DNA of 64,000 nucleotides, taken from assembly GCA_016715065.1 (NCBI GenBank), contig JADKBN010000002.1, positions 248,001 to 312,000 on the forward strand. The letters are read 5' to 3'. This stretch comes from Fibrobacterota bacterium (GTDB taxonomy: Bacteria > Fibrobacterota > Fibrobacteria > UBA5070). The notes below the pieces were generated by a model that saw only the letters and a list, made by a program, of their open reading frames with translations, was not told the origin of the DNA and searched no databases. Both the position numbers and the translations under genes were made by a program. Positions 50,875-59,843 of the stretch are shown here, piece by piece; within the stretch, counting starts at the first letter, position 1; each line of letters opens with the position of its first letter.

Positions 50875-52387
50875 GTAACCGTTCAGCCCCTGAATCACGC
50901 GAACACAGGCGCGTCATCTCCTTGTAGGTGCGCATTGACGGCTTGCGTCATCCAGCTGAGTAGCTTGATTCCCCGAAGCCTTGCTGTTCCGATCAAGGTC
51001 AGCATCCTCTCCACGTAGCGGCATCCTGCTTTGCTGTTGCACCCGAACGATCCCTTGCGCCACAGCACAGCCTTCCGGACAGCCTGCTCGGCGGCATTGT
51101 TGGTCGGCACCACACCCGGTTGTAAAATGAAAGTCCACAAGGATTTCCACTGGCGCAATAGGTCGCGTGCGATGCCTTGCGCCTTGGACACCACCTTGGC
51201 GTCTTGCGAAGCCAGTTCCAAACAAGCCCTCATGCGATCTTGAAGTGGTTCCATGACTAGGACGAGCTTCGCGCGATCGATTTCGCCATCTTGGAACAGA
51301 TGCCAATTGTGGAAGATCTCGTTGCTCGTTTCCATGAGGCCGCGACCATAAGTGGCCGTCGCTTCGGGTGATTCCACCATGGCCTGGAAATGCCGTCGGA
51401 TGTGCGCCCAACACAATTGGGAACGGGCACTCTTGATACTCTCGTAGGGTCGCCATCGATCTCGATGGATGGTCCCGCTAAAGTCTTCACCCAACAGATC
51501 TTTGGCTTGTAGTTGGCCTCGGCCCGGTTGAAGCCGGAACACTTCGAGGTTGGGAGCCTGCCCGGCCCACAGCCACATGCGCGAATCATTGCATTCGCCA
51601 AAACCTGTCTCGTCGGCGTGTACGATGGGCGAAGTTTTCAGAGCTTCGTGAAGATCACCATGGGTCGAAGCTACCGCATCGCTTACCGACTCGCAGCAAG
51701 CCTGCACCGAGGCGATCCCCATGCGGATGTCAACAACCGATAGGAGCAGGTCCGATACGTCGCGGCGGCTCAAGCAATATTGAGACGAAAGCAAAGCGAC
51801 CATGGCCTGAAGACCTGGACCAAAACCACCTGTGGGCGATCCCACTGGAAGTTTCGCACGGCTGAATCCTCCGCATTTGGGACAACGCTTCCGGTAGAGC
51901 TTGAATTGCGTCACCACGGGCTTGGCAGGAGGAAGCTCGGTAATCTGACGGACTTCGGCATCCAATCGAGGTGCATCCTCCAGCGGGGTGCTACAGTGGA
52001 CGCACTTGGATGGATCCAAATCCACAAGTCTATCGACCAGGTCTTCGGGGACAAAATCCTTGGTAACGCCCTTGTGGCCTGGTTGGCCGCCAGGTTTCCG
52101 TCCGGTCACCTGCTTGGGAGGAGTTGCCCGTCGAAAGCCATCTGTGCTCGGGGGTTTGGAGCTGTTTCGGGAGTTGGTGCGAAGCTGTGCCTCAAGCTCT
52201 AGAATGCGGGATTCCGCAGCGATCAAGCGCCTGGTGAGCTCGGCATTGGCATCCAATGCGGCTTTGAGAAGCTGTTCAAGCTCGGAGTTACGAGCAAGCA
52301 GTTGGCGCTCAAATTCTGTCGTCGGCTCCACATACGTAAGGTGCGACAAAATCAGGACTTAGGCAAGAGAGGGGGCTGAACGGTTAC
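50875..52387 (-). mobile_element. IS66-family insertion sequence (single-transposase type)
   Basis: 1513 bases bounded by perfect 16-base inverted repeats, GTAACCGTTCAGCCCC at 50875-50890 and its complement ending at 52387. Repeats starting GTAA are typical of IS66. It contains only the large transposase gene and none of the small tnpA/tnpB genes, as in ISBst12-like members. No target duplication is seen in the eight bases on each side. Confidence 0.88.
50895..52349 (-). CDS. IS66-family transposase
   Basis: A 484-residue transposase. It has an N-terminal coiled coil (LEQLLKAALDANAELTRRLIAAESRILELEAQL), a SRNSSKPPSTDGFRR motif and a C4 zinc finger (CVHCSTPLED ... CPKCGGF). The catalytic core has IVHADETGFGE (first Asp), HRDRWRPYE, CWAHIRRHFQ and the late VPTNNAAEQAVR (Glu). 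The frame is intact, so the element may still be active. Its ATG at 52349 is 38 bases inside the inverted repeat. Confidence 0.95.
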   Translation of the reverse strand: MSHLTYVEPTTEFERQLLARNSELEQLLKAALDANAELTRRLIAAESRILELEAQLRTNSRNSSKPPSTDGFRRATPPKQVTGRKPGGQPGHKGVTKDFVPEDLVDRLVDLDPSKCVHCSTPLEDAPRLDAEVRQITELPPAKPVVTQFKLYRKRCPKCGGFSRAKLPVGSPTGGFGPGLQAMVALLSSQYCLSRRDVSDLLLSVVDIRMGIASVQACCESVSDAVASTHGDLHEALKTSPIVHADETGFGECNDSRMWLWAGQAPNLEVFRLQPGRGQLQAKDLLGEDFSGTIHRDRWRPYESIKSARSQLCWAHIRRHFQAMVESPEATATYGRGLMETSNEIFHNWHLFQDGEIDRAKLVLVMEPLQDRMRACLELASQDAKVVSKAQGIARDLLRQWKSLWTFILQPGVVPTNNAAEQAVRKAVLWRKGSFGCNSKAGCRYVERMLTLIGTARLRGIKLLSWMTQAVNAHLQGDDAPVFA

Positions 52388-52655
52388 ACAGAAACGATCC
52401 ATCCCCAAATAAGTCGACTTGGAACAAGCTCGCGTACTGCAATTGCCGCGGGAGCGGGGCTTCCAAGGCTTGGAAAAGCTCTATGCGGCCAAGTACCAAG
52501 TCTGCGGGAGCCCTCATTTGGAAGCGATTGTCCGATTGGTACGCCGAGAAAAACGGAAGTCAAAGGATCAAACCTCCACCAGAATTGTCCGTTGATGGCC
52601 TGCACCGGAGGTTCCGGTAGAAGTGCGAATTCAGGAATCTCTGGATCATTCAAAA
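52388..52655. other. Possible remnant upstream of IS66, no full gene
   Basis: A plus-strand frame (about 52411-52599; LEQARVLQLPRERGFQG, then LEAIVRLVRREKRKSK) looks coding but starts without ATG and is short. It may be the 3' piece of a broken gene that IS66 interrupted. Minus-strand frames here look like shadows. Confidence 0.3.
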
Positions 52656-54587
52656 TCAATCGGCGTTAGGTCCATCGGTCTTCTTCTCTCCTGTCCCACA
52701 ATAAAGAATCTGGTAGAAATCGGAAAATTTAAACCCATAGAGAAGTGATTCTCGGGAAGGGTGTAGGATGTCACCAACACCATGATCATTTAGCCCGATA
52801 TTAACCCCAAAAAGCTGAACAACGCCGGGATATTGCTTGATCCGGTGGTATTCATAGATAGAATTTGCCCTGTATCTCGTTGTGGGTGAAAGGGTGGCAT
52901 CCTTGCGCCAGTCAATGTTTTCCAAGGCAAAATCGAAGGAGTCAGCGATTTCTTTTTGCGAGTATCGAAGTCGAAGCATTCGCATCAATTGGGTATTTAT
53001 CGATTGGTCGTAGATCGGCAGCAGTAACTGGATGGCGCTATCCAATTCTCCGCACTTTTCGAACAGGTATGCTCGGAAAATAAAATCATTGTTTTCATCG
53101 AGTCTACTGAAATGTTTTCGCAAGGTTTCAGGCATTTTGCTGCGCATGGCGAAAGAAATGTCCATGAATTTGGCTGACTGAGGGTAATGATCCCGTTTTG
53201 AATAAACCATGGCCATCCAAACAGCTAGCTCAGACAAGATCGGATTGAAGCTGGCTGTGTCTGAATTGTTCGAAACTTGGTCGATGGAATATTGCAACAG
53301 ACTGTCGAGCAGCTGATTGTAAATGGAGTCCTGAGATTGGAAGTCTCTTGTATCTAGACGCGACGCCAGTCGGCCGCTTCTGCCGTCAAATTGAACGTCG
53401 TAGGCGTGGATTAAATCTGGAGAACTGAGATGGCTCACTCCGAATTGTTCATAAGGAATTAAAAACCAGTTGTTGATAAATGGATAGGTCTTAAAGTGAC
53501 GCTTCGCAGAGCGGTCTGAACAGGGGGAGGAAAAAGGTGTTCTTGTGGAATCTTTGAGGAACGCATGCAATTGGTTTCTAAAGGATGAATCGCGGCCTTT
53601 TTTGAGATAACTTGCGACGAAATGGTTCCTGGATGAATCGTCCTCGGCGAAGCAATTGAGGGTGTGGAGGATATTCTGCTTTGTGGAGTCTATCCATTCT
53701 CGATGGACTTCTTCCGGGAGCAGAGAATCGACTTCAGTGCCCTTCCATTTGGAGGGTGATGCTTCGATTGCCAAAAGTAGGGAGTCCAAGCCTGAGGGGA
53801 ATTGGATTGCCTCCGGCAGGCTTTTAACCTTGGAATCAAAACGAGCATGAAGCCGTGATAATCTGGATCTCTGTTCGGCGAGCTTGGCGGTCTTGGCGAA
53901 TGCTTTGATCACGACCTTGTGTTCATGCGAAATCACATCCAATGTGTCCACGTCGTCGAAGCTCCGATAACGCGATTTGGTCTGGTAAGCGATCGCGGGA
54001 GTTTCCGGGGCTAGAGGTTGGTTCAGGTTCCAGGCGCGGATCCAGAAATGGTGTGGGGCGTATCTCGTTTCGTCCTTTCCCCATCGGAAGCTCGCCACCA
54101 CCAGGAGGCTGTCGGACACGATCTGCACCTGGGATTGCTCAGAGAGGAGAATGGCTCCGAATTCGGCGCGGTAATGGCCATCGGTCGTTTGTGACAGAAT
54201 TTGAATGGATCCGAGTGATCGGGCGAATTCGCCGGCCTCCAGCCCGTCATTCCAGGCCTCCAGGAGGAATCGAGTAGGGGCGTGTTTGATGCGTACAGGC
54301 AGCTTCTGAAATTTCCCCAGTCGGTAGAAGGGCGTCGCGTTGTGTCCCAAAACTGGCAGGCAATTCGATTGGGTTCCACAGCCCTTAGTCGCCCCGCAAA
54401 TGCGCAGGGTGTGGTCCCTTTGATTTTTTTGAAAGGAATCTTCGAGTCCAAGCCACTCGTCGAGGTCTGCGGCTTCTTCGACAACGAGCGGAGAGCCGGC
54501 CAGCCCCTTGGGCTCCACGCACCGGAACTTCGCGGAGTTCGAGGCCGAGATCAATGCGGAGATCAATAGGATCAATGATTCAATCAT
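52656..54587 (-). CDS. Large exported protein (cassette 2, third gene)
   Basis: A 643-residue protein with a signal peptide (MIESLILLISALISASNSA). Residues about 305-335 (RNHFVASYLKKGRDSSFRNQLHAFL) repeat the closing motif of the protein at 43034 (FAREYIKRGRDQNFKRSLKTIL). It continues past that point with a helical half that has TPR-like spacing (LSELAVWMAMVYSKR, LFEKCGELDSAIQLLLPIYDQ, ALENIDWRK). It follows the caspase-like gene of cassette 2. GC content is lower than in core genes. Function unknown; a periplasmic partner or immunity protein is possible. Confidence 0.62.
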   Translation of the reverse strand: MIESLILLISALISASNSAKFRCVEPKGLAGSPLVVEEAADLDEWLGLEDSFQKNQRDHTLRICGATKGCGTQSNCLPVLGHNATPFYRLGKFQKLPVRIKHAPTRFLLEAWNDGLEAGEFARSLGSIQILSQTTDGHYRAEFGAILLSEQSQVQIVSDSLLVVASFRWGKDETRYAPHHFWIRAWNLNQPLAPETPAIAYQTKSRYRSFDDVDTLDVISHEHKVVIKAFAKTAKLAEQRSRLSRLHARFDSKVKSLPEAIQFPSGLDSLLLAIEASPSKWKGTEVDSLLPEEVHREWIDSTKQNILHTLNCFAEDDSSRNHFVASYLKKGRDSSFRNQLHAFLKDSTRTPFSSPCSDRSAKRHFKTYPFINNWFLIPYEQFGVSHLSSPDLIHAYDVQFDGRSGRLASRLDTRDFQSQDSIYNQLLDSLLQYSIDQVSNNSDTASFNPILSELAVWMAMVYSKRDHYPQSAKFMDISFAMRSKMPETLRKHFSRLDENNDFIFRAYLFEKCGELDSAIQLLLPIYDQSINTQLMRMLRLRYSQKEIADSFDFALENIDWRKDATLSPTTRYRANSIYEYHRIKQYPGVVQLFGVNIGLNDHGVGDILHPSRESLLYGFKFSDFYQILYCGTGEKKTDGPNAD

Positions 54588-54914
54588 TTGTGAGTTAAAG
54601 TATACATTGCTTGAATTTAGGAGTCTGAGTTTGGGTTAAATCGCGTGATTTAGCTTGTTTAGACCTTAGGGTGGAATTTTAGTGATTCTTCGCTTCGGAA
54701 ACCGTGCCGTGTCGGCGTTGTTGGTGTCGCGATCAGGTGGTTTGACGTCATGGCTGAAGGTCTGTGTTGAACTCTTGGTCAATTCGATTGGGTTTGGTCG
54801 TCTGGCCATTCTCGTGAGGGTGGTGGTCCGAACGGAAAACAAAATTCGCCCTTTTCATTGATGCTATTTGGTGAGATTGATATTTGAGTTCTGTCATGGG
54901 CGTATGTTAATTCA
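54588..54914. other. Gap between cassette 2 genes, probably partly coding
   Basis: Minus-strand bases 54930-54779 continue a protein-like sequence (LISPDNELTYAHDRTQISIS ... FPFGPPPSREWPDD) in the frame next to that of the caspase-like gene. The switch falls on an A5 run (54930-54934). If one base is missing or extra there, the upstream gene ends at 54779. The rest (54588-54778) shows nothing clear. Confidence 0.45.
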
Positions 54915-55988
54915 TTATCCGGTGATATCAAAAACGGCAGATCTTCCTGCCAGCCAATTGGAATTGTTCCAAACTCCATTTGTTTCCAGTTTCGTTTGGA
55001 AGCGTTTGTTTGATTCGATTTGAAACCTGCGAATTGCTTCGCGAGTATGATTGCCGAATCTTGCATCAATATCAACTTCTCCTATGCTCCAGCCGTAATC
55101 GCTTAAAAACTTCAAAAGTCTTTGCACATCTGCAGTGGTGGCGTTCCGCTTTATGAAATCAAGGTATTCTGTTTCGGCAGCTTTTTTGATAATTTCCGGA
55201 AGGCATCCGCCTTTTTGGTTGATAAGAGAGGTGAACCAATTGAGAAATATTGAAGAATTCGGAGTTATCCCGTAGGCCGGAATCGAGAGCGCTTCGGGGC
55301 TGTTCATAGGATAGAACATTCTCCAGGATCTTCTTTCGCCACCCATGTTTATTCTGCTTGTGATCACGGGGTTGGCGCGATTTCCTTCAACAGTATTTAC
55401 GAATCCTTCAGCTCCGCAGGTTGGCTTGTCGAATAGTTGGCATATTTCCCTAGCAAACGAGTTGATTCTGTTGCCTAATGGTGCATCTTGGCTCCGCGGG
55501 TTGTTCTTTTCGTCGCAGGGCGGGTCCTTTTCGTTGCCGACATTGCATGCGAGTATTAGTATGTACTTTGCTTTATCTATGCGGGATTTAAAAGTGTCTT
55601 TTATCTTTTTGTATATGTTTTCTGATGATGTGGGTGATTGATCGAAATACTGCTGGCCATAGAGCGCGCGATTGGATCCGTGGCCACCTATAATGAATGA
55701 GTTTTTTGGTTGGATCGCGCGAAAATTGTCCATTATTTCATAATCAGGTAGTTGCTTTTCGTTTTCGAGTCTTTGCCATTCGGCATCTGTTAAAATTTTT
55801 GCCTTTGGCATTCCATAGGCTTGGACTGGAGTTGTGGGCTTCGGATGTCCATCAAAATTCGGCCATAGATGATTGTACATCATGTCGCGATTTTTGTCTC
55901 TACCGACTTTCGGAGGCTGATTTAGAATTCCAGGAGCGACCGGATTGCCGGCGGCATATCCGTTTAAAACGTACATTGGTAATGACAT
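54915..55988 (-). CDS. Protein with caspase-like motifs and peptidoglycan-binding end (cassette 2, second gene)
   Basis: A 357-residue protein, MSLPMYVLNGYAAGN, without a signal peptide. SFIIGGHGSNRALYG (His103) and YILILACNVGNEKDPP (Cys148), then FAREICQLFDKPTCGAEGFVN, give the clan CD order. Residues about 285-345 (LKFLSDYGWSIGEVDIDARFGNHTREAIRRFQ) look like a peptidoglycan-binding domain, absent from the cassette 1 homologue. The ATG at 55988 is four bases after the scaffold gene's stop. The C-terminus may be frameshifted at the A5 run 54930-54934. It is likely the cassette 2 counterpart of the gene at 44149. Confidence 0.6.
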   Translation of the reverse strand: MSLPMYVLNGYAAGNPVAPGILNQPPKVGRDKNRDMMYNHLWPNFDGHPKPTTPVQAYGMPKAKILTDAEWQRLENEKQLPDYEIMDNFRAIQPKNSFIIGGHGSNRALYGQQYFDQSPTSSENIYKKIKDTFKSRIDKAKYILILACNVGNEKDPPCDEKNNPRSQDAPLGNRINSFAREICQLFDKPTCGAEGFVNTVEGNRANPVITSRINMGGERRSWRMFYPMNSPEALSIPAYGITPNSSIFLNWFTSLINQKGGCLPEIIKKAAETEYLDFIKRNATTADVQRLLKFLSDYGWSIGEVDIDARFGNHTREAIRRFQIESNKRFQTKLETNGVWNNSNWLAGRSAVFDITG

Positions 55989-55992
55989 TGCG

Positions 55993-58218
55993 CTATTTCT
56001 CCGACGATGAGTGAGTTCCAATTACTTTGGTTACTGATAAAAGTGCGCCCGCCCATGTCTTTGGGCCAAAGCTTCCATCAACCTTTAAATTCATCCCCCA
56101 GGCGACATTGCAAGCGTGCTGGAATTGGAAAATGGCTTCATGTGTTTTGGGTCCTTCCTCCCCATCCACCTTTCCCGGATCGCACGGCCACCCTTTGCTT
56201 GCGAAGTATTTGAGGAACGTTTGCACGTCCCTCGTAGTCGCTTCCTTGGTTAGTTCCTTCCAGGTTTCTTCGTCGCCATGCACAACGCACTCTGCAAATT
56301 TGAGGCGCTTATCGTTGAGTTCCTTGTTTTCCGCCCCTACGTCCGGATGCAGTTCCAAGGGGCAGACGCCGTGTTCCTTGTGGAATGCCGCTACTCCGGC
56401 TAGGACTTCCAAGAATTCGTCTTCTATCAGATGGGGCATGAAGTGGTTTTCATGAAAATGACTCACGTAAATGGGGACATCGATGCCTTTGGGTTTTTCC
56501 ACAGGTGCTGTGGTTGAATCCTGGACGGGAACCGGCCTGGCGTCAACGGCTGTAGCCGGAGGGGTTGGCGAGGCCGGCGTGGGCGTCGCCACAGTCGCGG
56601 CAGCAAGCGAGGCGGGCTCAATGGGAGTGTCGGCAGGCGAGTTTTCCACGGGCGCTTCCGTTGTGGGAAGGCGAGACTTCACCTCATGCTCCACCGCGCG
56701 GGGCGTGGGCACCACCAATTCCAGCTCGCAAACCACGTCGTCATCGTCGTCTTCAGTCACCTCGCCAGAAACGCGCACCGTGTAGGTGCCGCGCGATAGC
56801 CCGTCGATGGTGATCCAGCCGTGGTCGTCGGTTTTTGTCTCGATCCGTTCTGGACCTTCCAGCAGCACCTTGGCTCCCGCGATCTCCACATCGTCGTCGT
56901 CCACCACCTGGATGTGCAGCCCATGGACCTCGAAGTCTTCGGTGGAATCCACGCGGTCCAGCCAGGCGCTGTAGATCTTTTCGCCTCGCCGCACCCGCTC
57001 GCCACGAGGCTTGGGGTCGAGCCGTGGCTCGAAGAACAAGATCTCCAGATGCGCTTTCCGCCAAAACGTCTTTGCTCTCCGGCGGCTTTGGGGCGACGCC
57101 TTCGCACACGCAAACCTGCGGCGCCAGGGCTTTGGCCAGCGTGGTCTTCTCCTGGCCGAAGTAGGCGCGCAACAACTCCTTGCGAGTGGGTGAATCGAGT
57201 TTGCCAGAAACGGACAGCGTGACTTCGCCCTTATCGGTCACCGACTTTTGGAATGCTTTCAGGGCCTGGTGCGAGGGCTCGTCTTCCACGCCGCTGCACT
57301 GGCCTTCATAGATCCTGAGGTGCTTCAAGATCACCTGGGCTTCGCGCCATCCCCAGCGGGATGCGGCGGGCGTTTCCGGCGCAAACCACGGGAGCCACTC
57401 GTCCCAACGGTTGGTGAGGATGGCCGCAAGGGATTTCGCGCGGGCCAGGGCGAGCGCGGTGTCTGGAGCATCGGGTCCCGGATGGGACACGATCACGAGG
57501 GGGCCGGTGGGGCGCTTCTGGTGCTGCGCGACGATCTTGCGCAAGGCGGGCAGTGCGCCGGGAAGCAGAAAGCATTTGTCGTGATCGAACAGCCTCCCCG
57601 ACAATCGCAGCCGAGAAGCGCGCGTGGGGCCCGCGATGGTGGCCACCGGCTTGGCGCGAGCGGTGAGATTCTTTTGGGTGTGGATCGCCTGCGCGTGCAA
57701 GAACAGCTCGGTGCCTGATCCATGCGGGAATCGGCCAGGCCTTCCACGGAGAATGTGGCCTGCACGGTCTGGAAGGCGACAGGCTGCAAGGTGACAAATT
57801 CCGGCTTTCCAGCGGGTTCGTCCGAATCCTTGGTGGATTCGCGGTAGATCACGCGCAGTTCCAGCTTCAGGGTGCGGTCGACTTCGGCGATGGGTCCGGC
57901 GGATTCCACATCGCACAGCACCGTCACCGTCCCCGATAGGTCCACCGGCGCCGCCTCGCGGATGCGGCAGTTGGACAAGATCATCGGGAAGCTCTTGGCG
58001 GGGGCCTCGGCGGGCCAGGGATCCTGTTCGCGGACCTGGCTTAGGTACTTGGATGTGTCGTACGCTTTTTGACCGGGGGCCACTTTGCCTTGCTGGGTCT
58101 TGGCGACGATGGCATCCCAATTGATCTCGCCAGACGGCTTGGCGGTGGAGATGTCCATCAACATGGGCTCGCGGTCGTCGCGGTGGTGGTGCGGGCCGAA
58201 GGGGTTGGGGCGGTTCAT
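55993..58218 (-). pseudogene. OmpA/peptidoglycan-binding scaffold, frameshifted (cassette 2, first gene)
   Basis: The counterpart of the 737-residue scaffold at 44868, with the same domain order and nearly the same DNA up to the Pro-rich linker. Compared with it, one G is missing at about 57719 (CCTGATCC against CCTGGATCC) and one T is extra at about 57057 (GCTTTCCG against GCTTCCG). Translation from the start would end at 57493 after 241 residues. The two indels compensate in size, and correction restores a protein of about 740 residues. Its C-terminus carries the same peptidoglycan-binding pattern (CDPGKVDGEEGPKTHEAIFQFQHAC) with diverged sequence. This is a broken copy or a sequencing artefact. 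Confidence 0.75.
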
Positions 58219-58377
58219 GAAAATGGCCTTTCAGGACGACGGGCGGTGGGCGGTCGTGTGGTGATTCTTGAAGGGCTTTGGGGCCCCGAATGTCGTGGTA
58301 CTCTATGTCGTGGGGACGAAAATCTTGCGTCCGCTTGGCTTCTGAAATAGAAGATGATCAAACGGGAGGGAAAAATC

Positions 58378-58393
58378 TGTGATCTAAATCACA
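58378..58393. promoter_or_regulatory. CRP/FNR-type palindrome before cassette 2
   Basis: TGTGATCTAAATCACA, the same perfect site as at 47208-47223, at 160 bases before the second scaffold gene. Confidence 0.7.
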
Positions 58394-58398
58394 CTTAC

Positions 58399-58607
58399 TT
58401 TGCAAAGGGCGTCATGGCACGCCCTCTGCACTCCCGCCAGTAAGGGGGCTGCACCCCCTTACAACCCCGCATTTCCCGATTCGGGCTCCGTGCCCTCGCG
58501 CTTTGGTGCGCAGCCTTGCGGGGAATGCGGGACCTGAGACCCCGACGACGCGCGAGACGCGCGAAGTCGGGGGCCCTGGCGGGGGGAGTGGGTTGCCGGT
58601 TTCCGGC
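58399..58607 (+). repeat. Structured repeat R2, copy C
   Basis: Third copy of the three-hairpin repeat. It lies upstream of scaffold gene 2 in the 507-base gap (58219-58725), next to the CRP-like site. The rest of the gap (58608-58725) holds nothing clear. Confidence 0.85.
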
Positions 58608-58725
58608 GACGCTTCGCTGGCCGGGGGTGAGGTGGAAGGTGGGGAGGGGGGCTGATGATTGGGGATATGAACGGGTTCATGGCGGTTGTGTGAGAAAGCA
58701 GACGAGGCTGGGCTGGCGGCAGAGG

Positions 58726-59775
58726 CTAATCCCAGTTCTTCCATTGATCGGGGGGGATGGGAGCCGATGGTGGTGGTTCGGAACTTGGCGTTTCGGAGGT
58801 GGCGTCGGCTGGCTTGGACTTTTTGGTGCGCTGACGCTTGGGTTTGGGAAAGAATGGTGCGGGCGGGGGTTCGTTGTCTTCGGGTGACTTGACCTTGGGC
58901 TTCTTCGGAGGACCCAGGATGACAAATTTGGGCTCCGGAATTCGCTTGGGTTCCGGAAGCAGCAAATAGCCCTCGGGCATCGCGAAATTGCGCGTCCGCC
59001 GGAGCCAGAATTCGTACAGGAGGGAGCCCCAGCCAAAGAGAATGATCGCTTCCACCAAAAGCACATGCAAAGACGCAAGCGTGGCCATCGAAAATTGCAG
59101 GTGCATCGCTTCCCACAGGTAGTGGAAGGGGCGTTCAAGAAGGACACGAATCAGGTAATCAAGAATTTTTTCGTGAGGTAATTCAGTAAAATACGCACCC
59201 ATGAAATACAAGCCTCCAGGCCAGATGAAACTTGCACCTTTGATCGCATCTTGCCAAAAAAAGAAATTCCATCCCCACCTGCTAATTTTCTGATCTTCAA
59301 GCTGAAGAATCATCGCGACTCCATCATCGCCGTCTCCACGCACATAGCAATGAGCGAGGAAATAGAACGGCTTAGCGGGGCGATTAAGAAAAATAGGCTC
59401 CATTTCCTTGCGATTTCCTGCTACATTCAGAATTCTGCGTACCTTGCTGGGAGTGACTTGGCCGTATTCGATGCAGTACTTGCCTGACATGCCCATGTAA
59501 TTGCATTGCATGTGGTATCCAAGATACCGTAGCACGGGATACATACCGAAAATGAGCAGCGAGTAATCCCATGGGATTTTGAAAGCAGTTTCTAAGACGT
59601 TGCCAGTGAACTTTCGAGCGAAAAACAGTGGGATCCAAGTGAACTGGAAAAAGAATAGCCACCAAATTCTTATCACAGAGATGATTGTGCCTCGACCATT
59701 CCGATCAAGCTTGCTGAAAAAATCCGAGGACTCGAATTCACATATAGCATTTGTCAATGGCGAGTGTCTTGTCAT
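58726..59775 (-). CDS. Membrane protein downstream of the 1282-residue protein
   Basis: A 349-residue protein with several hydrophobic helices (about 33-50, 65-85, 185-205, 235-255) and many aromatic residues (WWLFFFQFTW, WGWNFFFWQ). It ends in a Pro/Lys-rich cytoplasmic-looking tail with KPKVKSPEDNEPPPAPFFPK. It has no signal peptide and no family I recognise. It follows the large gene by 68 bases on the same strand. A membrane immunity or partner for that protein would fit. Confidence 0.6.
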   Translation of the reverse strand: MTRHSPLTNAICEFESSDFFSKLDRNGRGTIISVIRIWWLFFFQFTWIPLFFARKFTGNVLETAFKIPWDYSLLIFGMYPVLRYLGYHMQCNYMGMSGKYCIEYGQVTPSKVRRILNVAGNRKEMEPIFLNRPAKPFYFLAHCYVRGDGDDGVAMILQLEDQKISRWGWNFFFWQDAIKGASFIWPGGLYFMGAYFTELPHEKILDYLIRVLLERPFHYLWEAMHLQFSMATLASLHVLLVEAIILFGWGSLLYEFWLRRTRNFAMPEGYLLLPEPKRIPEPKFVILGPPKKPKVKSPEDNEPPPAPFFPKPKRQRTKKSKPADATSETPSSEPPPSAPIPPDQWKNWD

Positions 59776-59843
59776 GGATGTCCCTTGCCTGATTGCGTCG
59801 CGTTCTGATTTGTACTTCTCGTTTTCATGGTACTCAGGTGGAC

